From the NCBI RefSeq assembly GCF_004363245.1, contig NZ_SNYV01000017.1, forward strand, positions 248,001-312,000: 64,000 bases of DNA. The letters run 5' to 3'. Made by a program: the position numbers and the translations under genes. This DNA is from Sphingobacterium yanglingense. Its GTDB lineage: Bacteria; Bacteroidota; Bacteroidia; Sphingobacteriales; Sphingobacteriaceae. The notes beneath the pieces are model-generated. The model made no database searches and was not told where the DNA came from. It saw only the letters and a list, made by a program, of their open reading frames with translations. The stretch's first letter is position 1. The number at the start of each line of letters is the position of its first letter. This document shows, in pieces, positions 1-7,350 of the stretch.

Positions 1-773
1 TGGTACTGGAAATCCAGTTGCTTACCCACATCCTGATTCTTTTTGGGCTTCAATTGCTCCTGGATATTGCGCACAAGAATCTCAGCCATACGCACTGAAA
101 GTCCTTTATCTATAATCTCCTGGAAAACATACAATTGCTTATCTACTTCACCCACGTTAATGAGCGCACGTGCATGGCCCATAGAAATCTGTCCGTCCCG
201 GATACCAGCTTGAATTACTGGTGGTAATTTCAACAAACGAAGATAGTTAGTTACGGTAGAACGATTTTTAGAGACCCGGTCACCAAGTTCTTCCTGTTTC
301 AAATTACACTCTTCAATCATACGTTGAAAACTCAATGCCACTTCAATCGCATTAAGATTCTCCCGCTGTATATTTTCGATCAGCGCCATTTCCAACATCT
401 GTTGGTCATTGGCCGTACGAACATATGCAGGTATATCTACAATACCTGCTAATTTTGAGGCACGTAAACGACGCTCACCACTAATTAATTGATATTGATT
501 TTTACTGACCTGACGTACAGTAATAGGCTGTATTAACCCCTGTAATTTAATCGAGTCCGAAAGCTCTTGCAACGCCTCCTCATCAAAATCTGTACGTGGC
601 TGAAACGGATTGACAGCGATATGTTCAACTTTAATAAAGTTGATACTTCCCGCTGCTGCTCCTCCTAAATCGGCAGTCTCTTTTTGTGACGATGCCGACG
701 AAACACTCATTTCATCCTGCAACAAAGCACCTAATCCCTTGCCTAGCCCTGTTTTACGTTGTAATGCTGCCAT
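1..773 (-). CDS. parB: Chromosome-partitioning protein ParB (C-terminus outside window)
   Basis: The minus-strand frame opens at an ATG at 773 and runs off the left edge, giving about 257 N-terminal residues. After a Lys/Gly-rich start comes the ParB N-terminal nuclease-like domain, with 'VNPFQPRTDFDEEALQEL' and the CTP/parS-binding box 'ISGERRLRASKLAG', then the signature 'ALIENIQRENLNAIEVA' and an HTH region with 'SKNRSTVTNYLRLLKLP'. The protein binds parS and spreads to load the segregation complex; ParA is its ATPase partner. The start lies 3 bp after the parA stop, so the two are co-transcribed. No parS-like palindrome was seen here. The C-terminal dimerisation domain is not visible. Confidence 0.95.
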   Translation of the reverse strand, partial: MAALQRKTGLGKGLGALLQDEMSVSSASSQKETADLGGAAAGSINFIKVEHIAVNPFQPRTDFDEEALQELSDSIKLQGLIQPITVRQVSKNQYQLISGERRLRASKLAGIVDIPAYVRTANDQQMLEMALIENIQRENLNAIEVALSFQRMIEECNLKQEELGDRVSKNRSTVTNYLRLLKLPPVIQAGIRDGQISMGHARALINVGEVDKQLYVFQEIIDKGLSVRMAEILVRNIQEQLKPKKNQDVGKQLDFQY

Positions 774-776
774 TTC

Positions 777-1574
777 TTATACGATCGCTTTTTCTTTATT
801 CTGTTCTACTAAACCATTTTTCTGTAATATCTCACGAGCCAGATTCAAATAGTTCACAGCTCCCTTACAGGATGCATCGTGCATAATTACAGAAATACCA
901 AAACTAGGAGCCTCACTCAAACGGGTATTCCGCTGAATGATAGTCTCAAAGACAAGCTCTGTAAAGTGTGTACGCACCTCTTCTACCACTTGATTAGATA
1001 GGCGTAAACGTACATCATACATCGTGAGAAGAATTCCCTCGATTTCTAAATTGGTATTTAGTCTATTTTGAACAATTTTTATAGTATTCAATAATTTACC
1101 GAGTCCTTCCAGAGCGAAATACTCACACTGTACAGGAATGATTACAGAATCAGAACCCGTAAGTGCATTAATCGTAATTAATCCCAGCGAAGGAGAACAG
1201 TCAATGATGATAAAATCATAGTCATCTTTGATTTCATCCAACATTTTTTTCATTTTGTATTCGCGTTCATTGAGATTTATCATCTCAATCTCTGCTCCTA
1301 CCAAATCAATATGTGCCGGCAAAAGATCTAAAAAAGGAGTTTCCGTCGCTTGGATTGCCTCCCGAGGAGGTAAATCATTGACTAAGCACTCGTAAACGCT
1401 AGCCTTGATATTACGCGGATCGAAACCAATTCCAGACGTAGAGTTTGCTTGTGGATCAGCATCCACTAGAAGCGTCTTATACTCCAAAACAGCCAAACTA
1501 GCCGCTAGATTTATCGAAGTAGTTGTTTTTCCTACGCCACCTTTTTGATTTGCAATTGCAATTATTTTTCCCAT
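777..1574 (-). CDS. parA: Chromosome-partitioning ATPase ParA (Soj)
   Basis: 265 residues, full length for chromosomal ParA/Soj. It has the deviant Walker A box KGGVGKTT at residues 11-18, the Walker A-prime region 'LLVDADPQANST' near 35-46 and the Walker B-like 'DDYDFIIIDCSPSLG' near 115-130. It acts as a nucleoid-bound ATPase that positions ParB-parS complexes. It lies immediately upstream of parB. The start at 1574 is supported by the canonical MGKIIAIANQKGG opening. The 200-bp gap to the divergent reductase gene must hold its promoter. Confidence 0.96.
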   Translation of the reverse strand: MGKIIAIANQKGGVGKTTTSINLAASLAVLEYKTLLVDADPQANSTSGIGFDPRNIKASVYECLVNDLPPREAIQATETPFLDLLPAHIDLVGAEIEMINLNEREYKMKKMLDEIKDDYDFIIIDCSPSLGLITINALTGSDSVIIPVQCEYFALEGLGKLLNTIKIVQNRLNTNLEIEGILLTMYDVRLRLSNQVVEEVRTHFTELVFETIIQRNTRLSEAPSFGISVIMHDASCKGAVNYLNLAREILQKNGLVEQNKEKAIV

Positions 1575-1781
1575 GAGATACCGAACCTTTTACAATTTTT
1601 GTTTACAAGTAGTGTCCTCCATCCAAAAATACATTTCCATTGCTAAGGAAATGCTTAAATGATGTTAAAATTACTAAATTTGAGAACTTCCTGATACTAT
1701 TACTCAGGATGCTAAGATACAAAAAATTGGTTTACGATTTGACAAACTCGTTCATTGATTATTATAAGTAGCAACATTACA

Positions 1782-2303
1782 ATGAATTTAATTATATCAG
1801 GGACAAATCGACTGGGTAGTAACTCATTAAAAGTCGCAGAATATTATAAAAAAGAATTGAACAAGAAAGGTGAAGACTGGCGAGTACTATCACTAACTGA
1901 TCTACCGCACGACATCTTATTCACAGACCTGTATGGCAAGCGATCTACAGCATTTGCACCTATTCAGGAATTGGTCGCTAAGGCCCAGAAATTTGTATTT
2001 ATTATCCCTGAATATAATGGCAGCTATCCGGGCGTACTCAAGACATTTATAGATGCCTGTGCGTATCCCGTCTCATTCTACCACAAAAAGGCTGCACTCG
2101 TTGGCGTTTCCACAGGAAAATACGGAAATATTCGGGGAGTAGATCATTTTACAGGGGTATGCAATTACATGCGTATGCATGTAATGCCCTTAAAAATCCA
2201 TATCCCAAGTATACAGGGAGAGTTAAATAACGAAGGAAATCTGCAAGAGGACAGTACCTACAAGTTCGTGCAGGAGCAACTGGAAGAGATTATCCGTTTT
2301 TAA
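1782..2303 (+). CDS. NADPH-dependent FMN reductase-family flavoprotein
   Basis: The start at 1782 gives 173 residues beginning MNLIISGTNRLGSNSLK, the flavodoxin-like phosphate-binding loop of this family. A longer frame from 1755 only adds nine residues before that strand. A second flavin-contact segment is 'PEYNGSYPGVLKTFIDAC'. These proteins are cytosolic FMN-dependent NAD(P)H oxidoreductases acting on quinones, azo compounds or metals; the substrate cannot be read. The gene is divergent from parA and converges on the LpxH-like gene with only 7 bp between stops. Confidence 0.85.
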   Translation: MNLIISGTNRLGSNSLKVAEYYKKELNKKGEDWRVLSLTDLPHDILFTDLYGKRSTAFAPIQELVAKAQKFVFIIPEYNGSYPGVLKTFIDACAYPVSFYHKKAALVGVSTGKYGNIRGVDHFTGVCNYMRMHVMPLKIHIPSIQGELNNEGNLQEDSTYKFVQEQLEEIIRF

Positions 2304-2310
2304 GAAGAAT

Positions 2311-3138
2311 TTAACGGCCCACTTTAATGCGGTCCAAGATACTATCTAGGGTATAGGACAAAGGAGACTCATGCAATGGGTATTTACCCAATCTATCCTT
2401 CTGCTCTTCATAATGGAACATCGTCCATTCCTGATTGTGGTATTCTAGCGCGGAGAGATTTTCAATCCAGTCACCGGAATTCATATACACACATTTGCCC
2501 TTTTTTGTCTCAACCGTACGGATCTGTGGCTGATGGATATGTCCACAGATTACATAATCATAATGACTTTCTATTGCTAACTCGGAAGCCGTCTGCTCAA
2601 AATCACCTATAAATTTAACCGCTTTCTTGACCGAATTTTTTATCCTTTTCGACAAAGAGTACTTTTCACGCCCCATCCTATTCAAGCCCCAATTAATAAG
2701 GTTATTTACCCGGATCAGCATATCATATCCCCATCCTCCCAATTTGGCAAGCCATTTAGAATGTTGTACGGAAGCATCAAAAACATCCCCATGGAAGAAC
2801 CAGGCTTTTTTGTCCCCTAAATGAAGTACCAACTTGTCTACCAATTTGATATTACCAAAACTGATATCGGAAAACTTGCGCAACATCTCGTCATGATTTC
2901 CGGTAATATAAATCAGCTCTGTCCCCTGATAGGCCATATCAAACAGATATTTGATAACACGGAGATGCTGGTCTGGAAAATAACTTTTCTTAAACTGCCA
3001 GATATCGATTATATCCCCATTCAGAATCAATTTTGAGGGCTTTATCGAATACAAATAATGTAGCACCTCTTTGGCTCTACACCCATAGGTTCCTAAATGA
3101 AGGTCGGACAAAACGACCAAGTCTACTTCTCTCTTCAT
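2311..3138 (-). CDS. Calcineurin-like metallophosphatase, UDP-2,3-diacylglucosamine diphosphatase-like
   Basis: 275 residues with the full metallophosphoesterase motif set: SDLHLG (D12, H14), NGDIID (D42), TGNHDE (81-84), HGDVFD and GHIHQPQ near residue 200. The layout matches the LpxH-like family that hydrolyses UDP-2,3-diacylglucosamine in lipid A synthesis at the membrane face. It is longer than E. coli LpxH (about 240), so the exact substrate is an inference. No signal peptide is present. It stands alone between the reductase and the PepSY gene. Confidence 0.8.
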   Translation of the reverse strand: MKREVDLVVLSDLHLGTYGCRAKEVLHYLYSIKPSKLILNGDIIDIWQFKKSYFPDQHLRVIKYLFDMAYQGTELIYITGNHDEMLRKFSDISFGNIKLVDKLVLHLGDKKAWFFHGDVFDASVQHSKWLAKLGGWGYDMLIRVNNLINWGLNRMGREKYSLSKRIKNSVKKAVKFIGDFEQTASELAIESHYDYVICGHIHQPQIRTVETKKGKCVYMNSGDWIENLSALEYHNQEWTMFHYEEQKDRLGKYPLHESPLSYTLDSILDRIKVGR

Positions 3139-3219
3139 AGCTGATATAATACAAATAAAAAGAACGAAGATTAACTTATCATTTTCAGATAGTTAAGAAA
3201 ATTTTAATTATAACACTAT

Positions 3220-4371
3220 TTAAACAAGTTCTACCGTTGCTTTTCCACTTCGGGGACGGCGTTTCTTTTTAGACTTCTTTTTCTTTCCCCACCATACATA
3301 AAAACCTGTAATCGGTAATGAAGCACAGATCAGACTCGCTATAAAATAAAGTATCTTAGTCCATATACCACCGATAAATCCTGTATGCAATGCATAGTTT
3401 GACCGTGATATCCATTCTGCAGTTCCTGCTTCACGGACAGGCTTCTGCGAATTTGGTAAAAGCTCAATAGTATTTCTATCGAATCGCAAATCTCTCCACC
3501 TTCCAGAATGCATATCTGTACAGGCATATATCATCTCCTCTCCCTCTTCAGGAATGTGAATAATGACCGCTTCCTTATTCAACAAGGCTATCTCTTTACG
3601 CACCTTGTACCATATCTTATCTGCGACTACAAGCGCATCCTGTAGTACAGGATCTGTCAATACAGGTTCAACCTTTTCCACCTTAGGTCTTGGAGGCATA
3701 CCACCACTAAGCCACATCACAGATTTACGCATCCAGGGGAAGGCCATAATGAGCCCTGTCAGTGCCATCAATAATGCCAACAACAAGGAATAGAAGCCGA
3801 GTACATTATGCAGATCATAATTCACTCGTTTCAGTTTTGCCTTCCAGTTGATCATAAAACTTTGCTTTGCCGCGCGTCTTGTCCATCTTTTTGGCCACCA
3901 TAGGACGACACCTGACAGCGTCACCAAGAAGAAAACAAACGTTCCCCAGCCTACAATCTGCCTTCCAAGCTTACCCTCTATCCATAAATGCCGGTGTCCC
4001 TCATCCATGAAATGAAATATATCCTCGTGATCTACCTCTGCCAGAACCTGACCTGTATAGGGATTAACGTAGAGTAAGGTATCACTATGATCAAGGCTTA
4101 CCTTTATAGACTTATCTAGCCCATAATACCAGAGACTGGACACCTCAGCATCAGGAAACGACTCCTTTATCTTTTGATGAATTACGCTCGGTGGCAATTG
4201 AGCATCCGATGCCTGGGCCTCCACAGAAATATAATTAAAGACCAAATCTTTGATATCATGTTCAAAGACAAGGACACAGCCTGTAATGGACAAAATAAAA
4301 ACGATAATCCCTGATACTAATCCCAACCAGAGGTGTAACCAAGCATTTATTTTAAGCAAAAAAGATTTCAT
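3220..4371 (-). CDS. PepSY-associated TM helix protein
   Basis: 383 residues. The N-terminus (LKINAWLHLWLGLVSGIIVF, continuing into a hydrophobic run) is the first helix of the PepSY_TM family. Further helices fall near residues 140-158, 190-212 and 340-362, with periplasmic PepSY-like segments ('LYVNPYTGQVLAEVDHEDIFHF') between them. Conserved His in 'LHLWLG', 'DLHNVLG' and 'ALHTGF' fit ferric-siderophore or heme reductase relatives. The tail is strongly basic (KKKKSKKKRRPRSGK). It is last in the gene order of the TonB receptor/sigma cluster, but a 234-bp gap may give it its own promoter. Role in iron reduction is inferred from family and context. Confidence 0.85.
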   Translation of the reverse strand: MKSFLLKINAWLHLWLGLVSGIIVFILSITGCVLVFEHDIKDLVFNYISVEAQASDAQLPPSVIHQKIKESFPDAEVSSLWYYGLDKSIKVSLDHSDTLLYVNPYTGQVLAEVDHEDIFHFMDEGHRHLWIEGKLGRQIVGWGTFVFFLVTLSGVVLWWPKRWTRRAAKQSFMINWKAKLKRVNYDLHNVLGFYSLLLALLMALTGLIMAFPWMRKSVMWLSGGMPPRPKVEKVEPVLTDPVLQDALVVADKIWYKVRKEIALLNKEAVIIHIPEEGEEMIYACTDMHSGRWRDLRFDRNTIELLPNSQKPVREAGTAEWISRSNYALHTGFIGGIWTKILYFIASLICASLPITGFYVWWGKKKKSKKKRRPRSGKATVELV

Positions 4372-4605
4372 ATATAGGAAAGTAAAATGACAAGTATGGT
4401 CTAGAATTGAATCGTATATCTACAAAATACATCATAGACATAAGCTGAGTTCAGTGCTTTCACCTGAACCCTAAAAAATGTAGTCTTACAAATGAACAGA
4501 CTAGGAGTAAGAATAAATTCCAACAACATTATTTAGATTAATTACACATAAGTATGTAGCTTATCTGCAATTAAACCGAAGGCGGTCAAGAAGAAAAAGG
4601 GAAAT

Positions 4606-5814
4606 TTATTTTAGAAAACCCAGACGAAGAATATAACTAGCTGAATTAGACACAGAAGATATTCTCTCTACTTGTCCATTATCAATGGCATATCTCCATA
4701 TTTCGTGTTTATTACCCTCACTATCAATTGCAAAATAAACATCATTCCCTTGGACCAGAACATTCTCTTTACGGGTCCCTTTATCCAATGGGATGTTTAT
4801 TTTCTCTAGCTTTTTTGTGGAAAGGTCCACAAGGTAATATTCGAACTGAAAAGTTAAATGGTGATTTGAAAAATCAGTATATAGATTCCGTTGCTCACTC
4901 CTTATGATTGCTTTTTGGTCGCCAATGTACCAAAAACCATAAGCATGATTATGAATGATGCTGGAGATATCCAACATATATGAGGTATCGACCTCATGCA
5001 TTCCTTTTTTCTTACGAAAAATAGCGGTAGGTTTTGTTAGATTATTACCAAGTGCTACGCCAGGGCAGCTCATAAAATAAAAATCTCCCTGCTCATTCCG
5101 GGCGCTATAGCTTTGTACCGTGTTGATCCCCCCGGGATAAGAAGAGCGCGTATCCTTCTGCAGATTCAAGACTTCCAATGAAGAAAAATCAAGGGTAGCA
5201 TAATACATTGTATCTGATGTCGTGTAATCGTCGGCCGTCAAAAACTTTGAGTAGCAATAGGCAATCCATAACTTATCATCGACAAAGTCGACCACCCCAA
5301 TACTCAAAAGGTTAAAATCCACTATGGAAGAAGGAAACGGCAACGGTTCTTCCCTTAATAGGGTAAAATTTTTGGTATCCACTACATACATCCGAGCATG
5401 AGCTGTAGTTTTCTTCTCTACCGTAAAAAGCAATAGGGTATCTGTATCGTTTTTCCAAAGGTAGTTCTCCAGATAGCCATCCTTGAATAAAATAGAATCT
5501 GTCGCTACCATCTGATTGTTGGCATCGAGCTGATACCGGATGAAATAATCGTTCCTCTCCTTAAAATGATAGAAAATTCCCTTTTTTTGGATATACTCTC
5601 GTGTAAACTCTTTTGAAGGCACGTCTATTTCGAGACTCTTTCCTGTATCCTGTAAGCTCTCCTTCAGAAAAAATGTATTAGATCCATCTTCATTCAAAAG
5701 GTACAAAGCATATTCAGGCAAAATTTCTTTTGAAGAATCTGGAGATACACACGAAAAAAGCAGGCCTAAAACAGACAGCAAACCAAAGTATAAAGAAGGG
5801 CGGAAAAGCTTCAT
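4606..5814 (-). CDS. Lipoprotein, possible DUF4374-like beta-propeller
   Basis: 402 residues with a lipoprotein signal (LLSVLGLLFSC, Cys near 22). The rest is beta-rich with repeated blocks resembling propeller blades and no catalytic motif. An 'EYALYLLNEDGSNTFFL' opening and the position between FecR and PepSY genes recall DUF4374 lipoproteins that accompany TonB receptors and PepSY proteins in Bacteroidota; that match is weak and made from memory. The start lies 6 bp after the FecR-like gene stop, so they are co-transcribed. A surface or periplasmic role in iron-chelate handling is inference. Confidence 0.55.
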   Translation of the reverse strand: MKLFRPSLYFGLLSVLGLLFSCVSPDSSKEILPEYALYLLNEDGSNTFFLKESLQDTGKSLEIDVPSKEFTREYIQKKGIFYHFKERNDYFIRYQLDANNQMVATDSILFKDGYLENYLWKNDTDTLLLFTVEKKTTAHARMYVVDTKNFTLLREEPLPFPSSIVDFNLLSIGVVDFVDDKLWIAYCYSKFLTADDYTTSDTMYYATLDFSSLEVLNLQKDTRSSYPGGINTVQSYSARNEQGDFYFMSCPGVALGNNLTKPTAIFRKKKGMHEVDTSYMLDISSIIHNHAYGFWYIGDQKAIIRSEQRNLYTDFSNHHLTFQFEYYLVDLSTKKLEKINIPLDKGTRKENVLVQGNDVYFAIDSEGNKHEIWRYAIDNGQVERISSVSNSASYILRLGFLK

Positions 5815-5820
5815 GAATAA

Positions 5821-6459
5821 CTAGGAAATATGAAATTGTTGCTTAATTCTACGTTGCATAACTGGTGGCAAAAAAATCATTTCCCGTTTTGACAAAATAA
5901 TGAGTTTTTTCTGTTCCTCACGCTCTGAGACAAAATACACCTCGCCCTGTTTGAAGTTAAAGGACTCGTTACTCCGTCCATCCTGCAGCACAAAATCACG
6001 TTTAGGTCGCAGTATAATATTCCCTGTCAAAGAGATATTTCCTGATTCGAAATCAATATTCGCTTCGCTATTGGGGCTTAGCACAACATCAAAATGGTCT
6101 TTGGAAAAAGAAATCACATCTGGCTCCACATTGGTTGCCTGAAACACGGCAAGGTCCTCTTCAGGCGAGTAATAATAACCTCCTATTATCGCAACGATAC
6201 AAGCTGCGGCAACAGTAAGCCAATATTTTTTAATAGTAGATATCCGAGGGGTCGACAACACAGTCTGAGCTATTGGTGCAGTACCTACAGATGACGAAAT
6301 ATCAGCCCACATTCCATCCTTGATCGCTTCATTAACATCCTTCTCCATATCCAGATCCCCCCAATCCTCAGCATCTAACCAGGCATGGACAGCAGCAAGC
6401 TCTTCGTCATTACATTGACCAAGTTCATATTTTTCCAAAAGTGCTTTATTGATATCCAT
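5821..6459 (-). CDS. Short FecR-like anti-sigma factor
   Basis: 212 residues. The cytoplasmic N-terminus (MDINKALLEKYELGQCNDEELAAVHAWLD) is the usual FecR-type sigma-binding segment. One membrane helix follows near 78-98 (YWLTVAAACIVAIIGGYYYS), then a periplasmic part of about 110 residues. Typical Bacteroidota FecR proteins are about 300-350 residues with a full FecR beta domain and a C-terminal STN-contact domain, so most of that region is missing here. It ends in a basic stretch. It follows the ECF sigma gene by 61 bp. Regulation of that sigma factor is a family inference. Confidence 0.7.
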   Translation of the reverse strand: MDINKALLEKYELGQCNDEELAAVHAWLDAEDWGDLDMEKDVNEAIKDGMWADISSSVGTAPIAQTVLSTPRISTIKKYWLTVAAACIVAIIGGYYYSPEEDLAVFQATNVEPDVISFSKDHFDVVLSPNSEANIDFESGNISLTGNIILRPKRDFVLQDGRSNESFNFKQGEVYFVSEREEQKKLIILSKREMIFLPPVMQRRIKQQFHIS

Positions 6460-6520
6460 TTTTACCTTATATGCAAAAATACAAAATATAAAACTATCCT
6501 GTTAATTATCTATTGTTCTG

Positions 6521-7063
6521 TCACTCCTGTTCTGCAAGATTGGTCCGTAATACAAACAAGGCTTTACTAATATGATATTCCACTGCGCGTTCAGAAATAA
6601 GTAGAATTTGTGCTATTTCTTTGTTAGTTAGTCCCTGCTCTCTACTCATTTTAAACACATTTTTACATTGCTTAGGCAATCCCTCAACGATAGCATTCAA
6701 TTTAAAAGCCAGTTCCTTAACCTGTAGTTGTTCATCTTCATACATAACCTGAGACTGTGTCTGTATCACGTCGTGATGGCGTTGCCGGGTACATTTATTT
6801 CTAATGTGCTCCAACGATTTCAATTTGACAGATCTTAGCAGGTATCTTTCGACATCTTTAATGTTTAATGTCTCTTTTCGTTCCCACAACGATTTAAAAA
6901 CATCCTGAACGATCTCTTTCGCTTCATCCTCATCTTCCATGGTTTTTAAGGCAAATACATACATCCTTCTCCAGTATTGCTGAAAAAGAAGCTCGAATGT
7001 CTCTGCATTGATCGATATACTTGTATTGCTATGAGGGGGTTCCAAATCATCGCAAATATACAT
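6521..7063 (-). CDS. ECF RNA polymerase sigma factor (sigma-70 family, FecI-like)
   Basis: 180 residues. Region 2 is seen as 'FELLFQQYWRRMYVFALK' and 'DEDEAKEIVQDVFKSLWERK'; region 4 as 'LPKQCKNVFKMSREQGLTNKEIAQILLISERAVEYHISKAL', a typical HTH. This is the Bacteroidetes ECF subfamily normally paired with a FecR anti-sigma factor, encoded next. Unlike the common layout, the sigma gene sits downstream of the TonB receptor (7351-9696), separated by a tiny winged-helix gene. Confidence 0.92.
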   Translation of the reverse strand: MYICDDLEPPHSNTSISINAETFELLFQQYWRRMYVFALKTMEDEDEAKEIVQDVFKSLWERKETLNIKDVERYLLRSVKLKSLEHIRNKCTRQRHHDVIQTQSQVMYEDEQLQVKELAFKLNAIVEGLPKQCKNVFKMSREQGLTNKEIAQILLISERAVEYHISKALFVLRTNLAEQE

Positions 7064-7089
7064 TTATTTAGATTTATTATAAATAATAT

Positions 7090-7323
7090 TTACGATTCAA
7101 TTCCATAGCTGCCACTATTGATCCTAAAATATTTTCGTCGCTCGGACGGCCGTGTTTCACTCACAATAATTCCCTTTTGCTTCAAAGTCCGCACACTATG
7201 GTATACTGCCGCATAGCTATAACATTTACTTGCTGGATTCAACAACAAAAAAATCTCCTCTACATCCATAAAGATGTCTTTCTCTTGCAACAATGCAATT
7301 ACTGCTTTTTCTGTTTTACTCAT
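7090..7323 (-). CDS. 77-residue winged-helix protein resembling the Fur DNA-binding domain
   Basis: The protein spans a single winged helix: helices at about 3-14 and 20-28, a recognition-helix segment 'SYAAVYHSVRTLKQKGII' (compare Fur 'ATVYRVLNQFDDAGIV') and a wing 'SETRPSERRKYFRI'. The Fur dimerisation domain and its metal-binding His/Cys sites are absent; the protein stops right after the wing. It lies 27 bp from both the TonB receptor stop upstream and the sigma-factor start downstream, so it is probably in the same transcript. It may be a co-regulator of the uptake operon. Function is inferred from fold only. Confidence 0.7.
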   Translation of the reverse strand: MSKTEKAVIALLQEKDIFMDVEEIFLLLNPASKCYSYAAVYHSVRTLKQKGIIVSETRPSERRKYFRINSGSYGIES

Positions 7324-7350
7324 ACTCTATCGAATTTCCGTCCACACACA

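Noticed and set aside
1575..1781. parS site near parAB
   Set aside because: No palindrome resembling the parS consensus was seen in the spacer or nearby.
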